A DNA stretch of 64,000 bases, from the NCBI RefSeq assembly GCF_032716425.1, contig NZ_CP090419.1, positions 3,531,001-3,595,000 on the forward strand. Reading direction: 5' to 3'. How positions within the stretch are numbered: the stretch's first letter is position 1; the number at the start of each line of letters is the position of its first letter. The notes under the pieces are model-generated. The model had not been told where the DNA came from. It searched no databases and saw only the letters and a list, made by a program, of their open reading frames with translations. The DNA comes from Pseudoalteromonas sp. N1230-9 (GTDB lineage Bacteria; Pseudomonadota; Gammaproteobacteria; Enterobacterales; Alteromonadaceae). Positions 53,347-61,632 of the stretch are shown here, piece after piece. The position numbers and the translations under genes were made by a program.

Positions 53347-53361
53347 TGAAAATAAAAATCA
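53347..53361 (+). promoter_or_regulatory. Fur-like box before the ECF sigma gene
   Basis: TGAAAATAAAAATCA matches the Fur 7-1-7 consensus at 11 of 14 positions, about 55-70 bases before the sigma-factor gene. This is the expected position for iron control of a FecI-type gene. Confidence 0.55.
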
Positions 53362-53416
53362 TTGCTGTTACCTATTTTAGTAACTATTATGCGCATCCTT
53401 TTTTAACTATCTAAAA

Positions 53417-53896
53417 GTGTGTATCTTGGAACGCTATTACGCTGAAGTTTTAAATTATATTTCTCGCTCTATTGGCTGCAGAGAAAAAGCGCAAAATATA
53501 GTTCAAGAAGCCTATTTGCGGTTATTGAATCATACGACTAAAAACCCAGATCATAATTCAACCCAACACCGCGCTTTATTTTTTACAACCGCGAAAAATA
53601 TCGTCATCGATCATTATCGAAAAAATCAAAAGATCTCAAACGATGAAGAACAAGAGTTAATCGCCCCCGTTGACTACGAGCCAGAAAAAAAATTAGCAGC
53701 ACAACAACAACTCGACTTGCTGTATAAGTCGATAGAGCAACTGCCACAAAAAACGAAACAAGCATTTGTGTTATATAAGTTTAAAAATTTGAGCCAGCCA
53801 CAAATTGCAGTACAAATGAACATCTCTGTTAGCATGGTAGAAAAACACCTAGCCACAGCCATGATGTTATGCCGTAAAGCAATGAATAGAAAATAG
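53417..53896 (+). CDS. FecI-like ECF sigma factor
   Basis: 159 residues. Region 2 is KAQNIVQEAYLRLLNH with FFTTAKNIVIDHYRK; region 4 is IEQLPQKTKQAFVLYKFKNLSQPQIAVQMNISVSMVEKHLATA. It belongs to the iron-starvation group controlled by FecR anti-sigma proteins. The FecR gene is 11 bases downstream, followed by the receptor. The start is either GTG at 53417 or TTG at 53426; neither has a strong Shine-Dalgarno, so expression may be low. It should direct transcription of the receptor gene when ligand binds outside. Confidence 0.92.
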   Translation: MCILERYYAEVLNYISRSIGCREKAQNIVQEAYLRLLNHTTKNPDHNSTQHRALFFTTAKNIVIDHYRKNQKISNDEEQELIAPVDYEPEKKLAAQQQLDLLYKSIEQLPQKTKQAFVLYKFKNLSQPQIAVQMNISVSMVEKHLATAMMLCRKAMNRK

Positions 53897-53907
53897 GATT
53901 AAGTCAA

Positions 53908-54846
53908 ATGGACCGTCAACAAATACGTTTGCAAGAGCAAGCGAACCAGTGGCTTGAACAACAAAAAAAGGGCTTCACCGCAGTACAAGAGCAACAGTTT
54001 CAGAAGTGGCTTACGGCAAATCCAGAACACTTAACGTGTTTTGAACAAAGCAAGCAAATAGATGGCCTATTAAATCAGTTTTCTGATCATCAAATTGACG
54101 CTCTATCGAATTCAAACAGTGTTAGTTTTACACATTCGCGCATCTGGATTGCAACTGCGGCATGCTTCGCACTATGTATGCTAAGCCTCATTAGTTATAC
54201 ATTATGGCCACAATCTAACGATTACAGTGCGCAATACAATTCTCAGATAGGCGAGCAATTTGACGTTACCCTGCCTGATGGATCGCAACTGAGCTTAGAC
54301 GCCAAAACAAAGTTAAGCATTAATTTTAATGACGATAGGCGCTTAAATACCTTAGTCAAAGGGCGTGCATTATTTGATGTTTCTAAAGACGCTAAACGCC
54401 CTTTTATTATTAACACTGGCACAACTAAAATCACTGTACTCGGTACTAAATTTACTGTCGATAAAAAAACATCGAGTACACATGTTAGTGTTGAGCATGG
54501 TCGGGTAAAAGTTCAAACGAACACCCATGCTGTAGAACTGATTCAAGGACAGCAAGCCCAAATAAATAAAGACGGCATCACCGTTGAAAACATTGATTTA
54601 AATCGTGTGGATGCTTGGCGACATGGACGCCTCATTTTTAACAACACCCCGCTTGATGAAGTGTTAGCCGAATTTAACCGCTATCATGCAATCAATGTCA
54701 AAATTACCGATGATAAAGCAAGTCAACTTCTTGTCTCTGGTACATTTTTAGCTCATGAGTTTGAAAAGTTCTTAGCCTTGTTGCCTCATGTACTTCCAGT
54801 AAAAATCAAAAGCTCTTTAGATCAGGTAGTTATAGAAAAAGTTTAA
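53908..54846 (+). CDS. FecR-like anti-sigma/sigma-regulator protein
   Basis: 312 residues. A cytoplasmic N-terminal part (QANQWLEQQKKGFTAVQEQQFQKWL, the usual DUF4880 pattern) is followed by one membrane helix (about 73-95) and a periplasmic FecR domain (FDVTLPDGSQLSLDAKTKLSINF, KGRALFDVSKDAKRPFII, GTKFTVD). The C-terminal part contacts the receptor's signalling domain (DEVLAEFNRYHAINVKITD). It carries the signal from the outer-membrane receptor to the sigma factor encoded before it. Confidence 0.93.
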   Translation: MDRQQIRLQEQANQWLEQQKKGFTAVQEQQFQKWLTANPEHLTCFEQSKQIDGLLNQFSDHQIDALSNSNSVSFTHSRIWIATAACFALCMLSLISYTLWPQSNDYSAQYNSQIGEQFDVTLPDGSQLSLDAKTKLSINFNDDRRLNTLVKGRALFDVSKDAKRPFIINTGTTKITVLGTKFTVDKKTSSTHVSVEHGRVKVQTNTHAVELIQGQQAQINKDGITVENIDLNRVDAWRHGRLIFNNTPLDEVLAEFNRYHAINVKITDDKASQLLVSGTFLAHEFEKFLALLPHVLPVKIKSSLDQVVIEKV

Positions 54847-54867
54847 TTTTTTAATATTTTTACTGAG

Positions 54868-54882
54868 GGATTCTCATTCTCA
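54868..54882 (+). promoter_or_regulatory. Weak Fur-like box before the receptor gene
   Basis: GGATTCTCATTCTCA, read on the other strand, matches the Fur consensus at about 10 of 14 positions. It lies in the 79-base space between the FecR gene and the receptor start. Confidence 0.35.
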
Positions 54883-54925
54883 TTCGTTTTCAACTTAGTT
54901 TCACTTAATGCTTGGAAATATAAAA

Positions 54926-57559
54926 ATGAATAAGTCTCGCCTTTTTGCAATGAGGTTATCTCCTTTAGCGCTGGCACTAGGATTAACCTTAAGCGCCCCG
55001 ATTGCCGCCCAACAAACCACTGTTTATACATTTAATATTGCAGAGCAGCCACTAAGTAACTCATTAAACCAACTTGCGCAGCAAGCAAACATGAACTTAA
55101 TTGCTGACGCTAAGCATTTAAAAGGGCTTGCAGCACCGGCCATACACGGTCAAATATCGATATACGATGCGTTAGATCATGCTCTAAAAAACACCACGAT
55201 GAGTGCTGAGGTTATCGATAACAATATTATTATTAAACCCTCACAAACTACTAAGCACTCCCTCCCACTTTCTGCCGATAATTCTGTATCAACACCGAGT
55301 CCAACTAAAGGTAAAGAAGATATTGAAGTTATCGTTGTTAAGGGCACACAGTTACACCTCACCCGTGCAGATATGGACAGAACAAGTGGACTATCTAACT
55401 CAGATATTTTTTCTACATTTTCAGGCATTGAAGCTAATAACATTCGAAATGAGGCTGGCGCTTTAGATATAGGTATACGCGGGGTTCAAGGTGAAGGTCG
55501 CGTCCCCATTTTTATTGATGGTAGCTTGCAATCGACCCATACCAACCGCGGTTATATGGGTACTTCTGACCGCACTTATATAGATTCTGATTTGATCAGT
55601 ACTGTGAATGTAGAAAAAGGTCCTGCGGCTAAAGCTTCTCCATTTAGTGCTGGTGCTATTGGCGGTACAGTCACCATGAGTACACTAAACCCTGCAGATA
55701 TTTTAAAAGAGGGGCAAAGTTTAGGTGCATTGATAAAATTAAAAACTTACAACAATAACTCAATGCCAAGTGTGAGTGATGACCCTGTAGAACAAGAGTA
55801 TTACCAAGTATCACAAGGCCATAACACCACAGACTTTGAAAACGGCGCAATGGTTTTTGCTACTGCCTATAAAAGCGATGACTTTAGTGCTGTATTAGCT
55901 TTTAGTGACAAAAAAGTGGGCAATTACTTTGCTGGTAGCCATGGTTACAAAGACTTTGTTGAAACTGTTGAGGGTTGGCGAGGTACGTATGAAATCCACC
56001 CGCCTGTTAGTCCTGGGGCAGAAGTTGTAAATACAAGCTTTGAAAGCGAGTCATATTTAGCTAAGTTTAGTTATGACTTTTCTGATGAGCACACATTAGA
56101 AGTTAATACACGTCACCACCAACAAGCAGCGGGTGAAATGCTTGCTACTTATTGGCATAAGTATAAAGAAGGTGATTACAAACGTTTACCTGATGGTAAA
56201 TGGGTAGAAATTCAAGCTGGTGAAGAAGCCATGCCACAGTGGCAACTTGGCACAGCACATGTAAATAGTGTAAGCGCAGTTTACCATTACTTACCGACCG
56301 CTAACCCTGTTATTGATTTAAAGGTAAATGTTTGGAAAACCCATGCAAAGCTGGATCAATATAATGCATTGGCTTCAAATTTAGGCTCAAATGCACTGCA
56401 ATACACACATCAATACTCAAATGAGCGCGCAGGTTTTAGTGTGCTAAATGTATCAAGTTTTAAAATTGCAGATCAAATCCCTACAACGTTGACTACAGGT
56501 TACGCATGGCAATCTGAAGAGTTAAAACCAAAAGAGGGCTATGAGGAAAACTTTCATACTAAGTACCCCACATCAAGAGATGGAAAACGTAGCTCAAACA
56601 GTATTTTTGCTAATACACAGTTAGATTTCAATGATCTAGAGCTACTGCTAAATCTGAATCTGCATGACGCTAAGATTGACGACCATCAGGCCACACTCAC
56701 GCATGACTTTGATGCAAAACTAGACTTAACCTTTCAAGCTTCATACTTGCTAAGCAGCAATACAGTTGTGTCGGCAAAGTACAGTAAGGCATATAGAATG
56801 CCGAGCTTGTACGAGGGCACAGTATCGAATGAAGTTTTTTCTTACTCACCTGACTACCCTATTGGTCCAGAGCAAACAAACTCATACGAAATTAACCTCG
56901 AAAGTTCTTTTAACGAGGTATTAGTCGCTAATGACAGCTTTTCTTTAAATCTAAGTCTTTTTCATACAGAAATTAAAGATATGCTTGCCACAGCTAACAT
57001 GCCGAAAACCGATCCTAACGCATATTCATGGCAACGCACCTACGCGTTTACAAACTATGACTCATTCACCCTGCCTGGTTTTGAGTTAAAAATGGATTAT
57101 AAAAACCAATACTTCTATGCATCAGCATCAATGATCAATTACCAAGATGTTGAAATGTGCTCAAACGCATTAGCAGATATCGGTGATGCACAGCGCTGTA
57201 ACAGTGAAGGTTTCTTGGGTGGATTAACACCCCTGCGTATCCCACCTAAAAAAAGCTATATCGCTAATATGGGCGTCACCTTACTTGATGACGCCCTTGA
57301 TATTGGCTTGATTTATAAAAAGCATACAGAGAAGCGCCATCCGGGTGGATTTTTGTCAGCAACGGGGGTGGATGCGCTTGAGTATATTCCTTCTGGACAC
57401 CAGCTCGATTTTTATCTTGATTATACATTTAATGAAACCCTCAAAGGCTACGCCTCTGTGACTAACTTAACTGATCAATACAAGGTATCAACCGGTTCAA
57501 TTGTGGCAATGCCAGAGCCTGGGAAGACCATTACTCTTGGTTTAGAAATCAAGCTATAA
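54926..57559 (+). CDS. FecA-type TonB-dependent receptor with STN signalling domain, probable heme receptor
   Basis: 877 residues from the ATG at 54926. After the signal peptide (ALALGLTLSAPIAA), an STN domain (FNIAEQPLSNSLNQLAQQANMNLIAD) will contact the FecR protein. The plug (GIRGVQGEGRVPIFIDG, VEKGPAAKASPFSAGAIGGTV) and barrel (ending LGLEIKL) follow. Heme receptors have FRAP and NPxL boxes; here the matching region reads YRMPSLYEG and GPEQTNSYE, a partial match. The heme call rests mainly on the heme oxygenase gene directly downstream and the ECF/FecR arrangement, as in hur/bhu systems of Bordetella. Confidence 0.85.
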   Translation: MNKSRLFAMRLSPLALALGLTLSAPIAAQQTTVYTFNIAEQPLSNSLNQLAQQANMNLIADAKHLKGLAAPAIHGQISIYDALDHALKNTTMSAEVIDNNIIIKPSQTTKHSLPLSADNSVSTPSPTKGKEDIEVIVVKGTQLHLTRADMDRTSGLSNSDIFSTFSGIEANNIRNEAGALDIGIRGVQGEGRVPIFIDGSLQSTHTNRGYMGTSDRTYIDSDLISTVNVEKGPAAKASPFSAGAIGGTVTMSTLNPADILKEGQSLGALIKLKTYNNNSMPSVSDDPVEQEYYQVSQGHNTTDFENGAMVFATAYKSDDFSAVLAFSDKKVGNYFAGSHGYKDFVETVEGWRGTYEIHPPVSPGAEVVNTSFESESYLAKFSYDFSDEHTLEVNTRHHQQAAGEMLATYWHKYKEGDYKRLPDGKWVEIQAGEEAMPQWQLGTAHVNSVSAVYHYLPTANPVIDLKVNVWKTHAKLDQYNALASNLGSNALQYTHQYSNERAGFSVLNVSSFKIADQIPTTLTTGYAWQSEELKPKEGYEENFHTKYPTSRDGKRSSNSIFANTQLDFNDLELLLNLNLHDAKIDDHQATLTHDFDAKLDLTFQASYLLSSNTVVSAKYSKAYRMPSLYEGTVSNEVFSYSPDYPIGPEQTNSYEINLESSFNEVLVANDSFSLNLSLFHTEIKDMLATANMPKTDPNAYSWQRTYAFTNYDSFTLPGFELKMDYKNQYFYASASMINYQDVEMCSNALADIGDAQRCNSEGFLGGLTPLRIPPKKSYIANMGVTLLDDALDIGLIYKKHTEKRHPGGFLSATGVDALEYIPSGHQLDFYLDYTFNETLKGYASVTNLTDQYKVSTGSIVAMPEPGKTITLGLEIKL

Positions 57560-57575
57560 ACATTTTTTATCTCCT

Positions 57576-57614
57576 GCATTACATTGACATCTCCTATCAA
57601 TGTAATGCTTTTTT
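57576..57614 (+). terminator. Intrinsic terminator or attenuator between the receptor and heme oxygenase genes
   Basis: GCATTACATTGA and TCAATGTAATGC form a perfect 12-base stem with a 9-base loop, followed by six Ts. No new promoter is evident before the oxygenase gene, so read-through may set its expression. Confidence 0.85.
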
Positions 57615-57635
57615 CGTTTACTATTTGGAAAAAAC

Positions 57636-58226
57636 ATGACCATTACCGCCTCTCAAGTGTCGCGTGCGCATAATTTAAAAATTACTACAGCCGATGTGCA
57701 TGACAATGTAGATAAAAGCATTATGGCTCAAGATCCTTTTACTAATACAAAAAGCTATTTAGCATTCTTAACCTTACAGTATTACTTTTTAAAAGATGTA
57801 AGTGCTCTTTACACCCATCCTGAACTAAAAAAATACATCGACGATTTATCATCTCGTCAAAGACTAGCAATGTTAGAACAAGATTTTGCTGACTTATCGA
57901 CACCTTTACCTCAAATCTATTTAGTGCCCTGTATTAATAACAACACTGACTTCGCTACAGCCCTTGGCTGGCTGTATGTTGTAGAGGGGTCAAAAGTAGG
58001 CGCTGCAATGCTCGGAAAACAAGTGCAAGCTAAATTAAATTATAACGCCGAACATGGAGGTAGATACTTAACAGGCCCAGGAGCAGGACGTGGCAGCGCT
58101 TGGCGAAACCTTATTCAAGCAATTGATAATATGGAATTAACAAAAACACAAGAAACGGCCCTTATTGAGGGGGCTCGCCAAGCATTTTCTCGATTCCAAA
58201 ACTTTTTAACACACGTCTATCCATAA
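57636..58226 (+). CDS. Heme oxygenase, biliverdin-producing (HemO/BphO-like)
   Basis: 196 residues, the bacterial heme oxygenase length. The proximal His is likely H22 in TTADVHDNVD. The distal helix is GWLYVVEGSKVGAAMLGKQ, with the glycine-rich kink that lets heme and oxygen bind. It opens the heme ring to release iron, CO and biliverdin in the cytoplasm. It lies 76 bases after the receptor, across a terminator, and fits as the intracellular step of heme use. No heme ABC importer or electron donor is encoded in this window. Confidence 0.88.
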   Translation: MTITASQVSRAHNLKITTADVHDNVDKSIMAQDPFTNTKSYLAFLTLQYYFLKDVSALYTHPELKKYIDDLSSRQRLAMLEQDFADLSTPLPQIYLVPCINNNTDFATALGWLYVVEGSKVGAAMLGKQVQAKLNYNAEHGGRYLTGPGAGRGSAWRNLIQAIDNMELTKTQETALIEGARQAFSRFQNFLTHVYP

Positions 58227-58233
58227 CTAATCT

Positions 58234-58270
58234 CACCAATCAAAACACTAATTACGTGTTTTGATTGGTG
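58234..58270 (+). terminator. Intrinsic terminator after heme oxygenase
   Basis: A perfect 15-base inverted repeat CACCAATCAAAACAC / GTGTTTTGATTGGTG, followed by GCTCTTTTA. It closes the sigma-FecR-receptor-oxygenase cluster. Confidence 0.85.
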
Positions 58271-58372
58271 GCTCTTTTATCTTAATTATCAATAACGGCT
58301 TGTTAAGAAAGGATAAGCTAAGCTAGAGTTAAATAAGCACTTACGTATTATATTTTGGGCTAAATTCTATCA

Positions 58373-58870
58373 ATGAATGTTAAAACACTATTGGCTGCAT
58401 CTAAAAACAGCTGCTATCAAGCGGTTGGTCTATTAATGGTAGCGCTTGGTATCATAGGTATTGCTTTGCCTGTCATGCCAACAACAATTTTCTTTATTTT
58501 AGCCTTAGCTTGCTTTACACGTTCTTCGCCCAAACTCTCTGCTTGGCTCCTAAATCACCCTCGATACGGAGAGTCACTTAGACACTGGCAAGAGCATAAA
58601 ATTGTACCAACCCGTGCTAAGTTTTTAGCTGCTTTTGGTATGGCATTAGGTTATATATTTTTATTACAAAGCGCTGCGCCTGTTTGGATTATGTATTTAG
58701 TTGCCGTGATTGAAGTAGGCGTATTGGGTTATTTAATAAACCGCCCGTCAGCTACAAATAACCCTCCATTTATCCGAGTAAACATGTCTTCACAAGTGCG
58801 CTTGACGCTACTTACTTGCTTTCTTTGCACACAAGTCGCCATCATGTTTTACCTCGCTATTCACTTCTAA
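58373..58870 (+). CDS. ybaN: YbaN-like inner-membrane protein (DUF454)
   Basis: 165 residues. MVALGIIGIALPVMPTTIFFILALACFTRSSPKLSAWLLNHPRYGESLRHW is the DUF454 signature, and the protein has four membrane helices. The function is unknown. It has its own upstream space of 146 bases. Its product is often encoded near iron or heme genes in marine bacteria, as here, but no role is proven. Confidence 0.9.
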   Translation: MNVKTLLAASKNSCYQAVGLLMVALGIIGIALPVMPTTIFFILALACFTRSSPKLSAWLLNHPRYGESLRHWQEHKIVPTRAKFLAAFGMALGYIFLLQSAAPVWIMYLVAVIEVGVLGYLINRPSATNNPPFIRVNMSSQVRLTLLTCFLCTQVAIMFYLAIHF

Positions 58871-58898
58871 AACACAAATGTAAAGAACGTAAACTCAC

Positions 58899-58932
58899 TT
58901 GTTATCATTAATGCAAATCATTATCATATTTG
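58899..58932 (+). promoter_or_regulatory. Overlapping Fur boxes before the PepSY operon
   Basis: TTATCATTAATGCAAATCATTATCA contains two overlapping halves of the Fur consensus (TTATCA, AATCATTATCA) about 25-55 bases before the PepSY gene. Iron control of this operon is likely. Confidence 0.65.
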
Positions 58933-58956
58933 TATCTTTAACGAATTGCCTGTTTT

Positions 58957-59589
58957 ATGTTTTCTATTAATAAGCGCACGTTTTATAGCGTTAGCCGTGC
59001 TTTGCATATATACCTTTCAACTGCATTGTTTTTTTTGCTAATTCTTTTCTGTGTTAGCGGTATCATCCTTAACCATGTTGACTGGCTAGAAAACGACAAG
59101 CAAAACGGACAAAACCAACTTCTAGTTTCTGCAGAATTATTCGAAAAAGCACAAGCAAACCTCGACACGTTACCAAGCCTCTATCCCGAGATTGAAGGTT
59201 ACATGCAGCAGCAGTTTTCACTCAGCAATGTAAAAAGCATTGAATGGGAAAAAGAAGATGCCTTGGTAATGCTCGACTACCCGCTTCCAGCAGGCTTTGC
59301 CTATGCCGAAATCGATTTTCAAACCGGTGAACTTAATATTGATTATCAAACCGGTGGCTTTATGAGTCTGATTGGTGACTTACACAAAGGCCGCCATACC
59401 GGCGAAGCATGGAGCTGGGTCATTGATATTTCAGCTGTTTTGATGATTCTGTTTGCCATCACCGGATTAATTATTCTCTTTCAAAACCGTAAAAAACGTG
59501 CCGCAGGTCTTTGGTTAACCCTCCTCGGAGTTGCCACGCCTTTGGTCATTTATCTAGTTTGGGTGCCTCAACTTAAAGGAGTATCTTAA
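58957..59589 (+). CDS. PepSY-associated membrane protein, putative heme-binding electron carrier
   Basis: 210 residues with a helix near the N terminus (about 18-40) and two near the C terminus (about 153-203). His 17 (RALHIYLS), His 40 (ILNHVDW), and His 143 and 147 (DLHKGRHTGEAW) lie at membrane edges, where PepSY-TM ferric reductase-like proteins bind b-type heme. It starts an operon with the DUF2271 and DUF4198 genes and has a Fur box upstream. A likely role is to pass electrons across the inner membrane to a periplasmic acceptor. This is inference from family and context. Confidence 0.82.
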   Translation: MFSINKRTFYSVSRALHIYLSTALFFLLILFCVSGIILNHVDWLENDKQNGQNQLLVSAELFEKAQANLDTLPSLYPEIEGYMQQQFSLSNVKSIEWEKEDALVMLDYPLPAGFAYAEIDFQTGELNIDYQTGGFMSLIGDLHKGRHTGEAWSWVIDISAVLMILFAITGLIILFQNRKKRAAGLWLTLLGVATPLVIYLVWVPQLKGVS

Positions 59590-60089
59590 TGAAACAAGCC
59601 CACTTACTCGTTGCTCTACTAATTAGCTGTTTATTCAGTCCTCTGAGCTTTGCAAAAGACGCCAACCTCACTGTTGAGTTCACTTTACCTGAACTAGATG
59701 TTTCCCCATATCATCGCCCTTATGTGGCGCTATGGCTAGAAACACCTGAGCGTAAACACGTTACTACGATTGCACTTTGGGTTGAGAAAGCAGAGTGGTT
59801 TAAAGACTTACGTCAGTGGTGGCGAAAAGCTGGTCGTAGCAACGACAACGTTGATGGTGTTACAGGTGCAACAAAACGCCCTGGTACTTACACCATTGAG
59901 TGGCAAGGTAAAGATTTAAAGGGCAATCCAGTTAAACCTGGCAGCTACCTACTTAATGTTGAGGTTGTACGTGAAGAAGGTGGTCGAGATTACACCCGCG
60001 TTGAAATCGACTTAACGAAAGACGGCAAAGTCACTATTAAAGGCGAAAAAGAGTTCGCGACTAGCTTTGTTACCATTACCAGTCATTAA
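59589..60089 (+). CDS. Secreted DUF2271 protein with a covalent-flavin-type motif
   Basis: 166 residues with a signal peptide (LLVALLISCLFSPLSFA). The start overlaps the stop of the PepSY gene (TAATG). The body matches DUF2271 (YVALWLETPERKHVTTIALWVEK, WWRKAG, GTYTIEWQGKDLKGN). At residues 89-95 it reads DGVTGAT, which resembles the motif in which ApbE attaches FMN to a Thr in NqrC- and RnfG-type domains; Thr 95 would be the target. With the PepSY partner this suggests a periplasmic flavin electron carrier, perhaps for ferric reduction. No apbE gene is seen in the window. Confidence 0.8.
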   Translation: MKQAHLLVALLISCLFSPLSFAKDANLTVEFTLPELDVSPYHRPYVALWLETPERKHVTTIALWVEKAEWFKDLRQWWRKAGRSNDNVDGVTGATKRPGTYTIEWQGKDLKGNPVKPGSYLLNVEVVREEGGRDYTRVEIDLTKDGKVTIKGEKEFATSFVTITSH

Positions 60090-60098
60090 GGACAAACA

Positions 60099-60941
60099 AT
60101 GAAATTAAAATTATTAAAAACAGCGCTGATCGGCGCTGTGACCTTCACCGCACTTGCATCTGGCTATGCACAAGCACATGCTCGTTGGTTAATGCCATCT
60201 CACACTTCTTTATCAGGTGAGAAAACTCACTATGTGATGATCGATGCCAGTATTTCAAATGAGTTATTTAGCCCAGATAAAGCATACCGCCCGAAAGAAA
60301 AAGGCGCTGAGTATGACGACAACCTATTAATTGCTCTTGCTCCAGATGGTAAGCCGGTTGAAGAAACGATTCGCGCATACTACTTAAAACGCAAAAATTC
60401 TGCGGCAGTAAGTTTAACGCAAGACGGTACTTACCATATTGCTATGCAGCAAAAACCAATGCTGATGACTTTCTATAAAGATAAAGACGGCAATCGCGGT
60501 CGTGTGTTCGCAGGTAAAAAAGAAGCAGATCTACCAGCAGGTGCAACTGAGGTACGTACTGTAAAATCAATCGCAACTGTTGATACCTTCGTTAGCCGTA
60601 ATGGAACTTCTAAGCCAACATTACTTGGTCAAGGCCTAGAAATTTCAGGCCCTACTCACCCGAACGACCTATTTGCTGGTGAAGAAGCTAAGTTCCAATT
60701 ATTAATGGATGGCAAACCAGCCGCTGACGTTGAGCTTGCTATTGTTCGTGGTAGTGCACGCTACCGTAATGAACGCGACGAAGTGAAAGTAACAACCGAT
60801 AAAAAAGGCTTCTTTACGGTGACTTTCGCGCACGCTGATATGTACCTGATTGAAGCCTCTGTTGATCAAAAACCAACAGAAGCCGATATCGATAACGTAC
60901 GCTACTCATTATTCACAACGCTTGAAGTAGCGCCTGAATAA
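60099..60941 (+). CDS. Secreted DUF4198 protein
   Basis: 280 residues with a signal peptide ending GYAQAHA, so the mature protein starts near a His (HARWLMP). It matches DUF4198, whose members are periplasmic and linked to metal or iron transport gene clusters. GQGLEISGPTHPNDLFAGEEAKFQLLMDGKPAADVELAIVRG is an immunoglobulin-like family block. It is the last gene of the PepSY operon, 9 bases after DUF2271. It may bind the ligand or metal; this is not proven. Confidence 0.88.
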   Translation: MKLKLLKTALIGAVTFTALASGYAQAHARWLMPSHTSLSGEKTHYVMIDASISNELFSPDKAYRPKEKGAEYDDNLLIALAPDGKPVEETIRAYYLKRKNSAAVSLTQDGTYHIAMQQKPMLMTFYKDKDGNRGRVFAGKKEADLPAGATEVRTVKSIATVDTFVSRNGTSKPTLLGQGLEISGPTHPNDLFAGEEAKFQLLMDGKPAADVELAIVRGSARYRNERDEVKVTTDKKGFFTVTFAHADMYLIEASVDQKPTEADIDNVRYSLFTTLEVAPE

Positions 60942-60948
60942 TAAGCTG

Positions 60949-60972
60949 ATTAGGCCTCAATAAAGGCCTAAT
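60949..60972. terminator. Bidirectional terminator after the DUF4198 gene
   Basis: TTAGGCCT/AGGCCTAA stem with a six-base loop between two convergent genes. It overlaps the stop codon of the minus-strand gene at 60968. It has no long T-tract. Confidence 0.6.
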
Positions 60973-61504
60973 TCGACTTTCGAGGAAGGCTGTAGTCAAC
61001 CGTATGATCGCAACTGCCGTCTTTCTCGCAATCATTAATCCCATCACCATCGACATCCCAGCTTGGGTGCATGCCTTTTAATGTACTTTTTACGACGCTA
61101 ATATCGGCAGTAAATTCACTTTGCTCATCACGGCGTGCGGCATTGCGCATCAAAAACACCCGAATCATATAATCGCCATTATCAGGAATTGTAAGCTCAG
61201 CATGATCACCTTTTGCAGGGCCAACAAACAAAGCGGTTGGGTTGCCTTGTGGTAAAATATTAAAGTAGTTGCTTGAATTTGATGGATCAAAATCAACCTT
61301 TAAAGTAGTGCCTTTATTAAGGTTAATTTGATATTCCAGCATCTCATAACCTTTAATTGTGTCTTTAACTTGCCAGCTTTGCTGCACCGCAATATCTGAA
61401 GCTAGCAACTCATAAAGACGACTATTTGGTAAATTTTGTTCGGCAAACACCAAGCTACTCGTAACCACCGAAAAACAAAACCCTATTAATAACAACAACT
61501 TCAT
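60968..61504 (-). CDS. Secreted PliG-like (g-type lysozyme inhibitor) protein with calcium-type motif
   Basis: 178 residues from the ATG at 61504, which has a GGGAGG Shine-Dalgarno. A signal peptide (FCFSVVTSSLVFA) is followed by a beta-sandwich region whose SNYFNILPQG, ALFVGPAKGDHA and DYMIRVFLMRNAARRDE stretches match the family of periplasmic g-type lysozyme inhibitors (often listed in databases under unrelated names). The C terminus has DVDGDGINDCEKDGSCD, a thrombospondin type 3-like calcium loop with two Cys. Lysozyme defence is the family role; here it is inferred. Confidence 0.7.
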   Translation of the reverse strand: MKLLLLIGFCFSVVTSSLVFAEQNLPNSRLYELLASDIAVQQSWQVKDTIKGYEMLEYQINLNKGTTLKVDFDPSNSSNYFNILPQGNPTALFVGPAKGDHAELTIPDNGDYMIRVFLMRNAARRDEQSEFTADISVVKSTLKGMHPSWDVDGDGINDCEKDGSCDHTVDYSLPRKSN

Positions 61505-61632
61505 ATTCAACCTCCCTTTAAATTCTTTTTTAAAGAATGATAAATGCTAATTTTACAATTTTTAATTCTTTTAAAGTGAACTTATAGTTACTCCATCGCA
61601 GACACACTGCTTAACTAAAAAGGATACCTACT

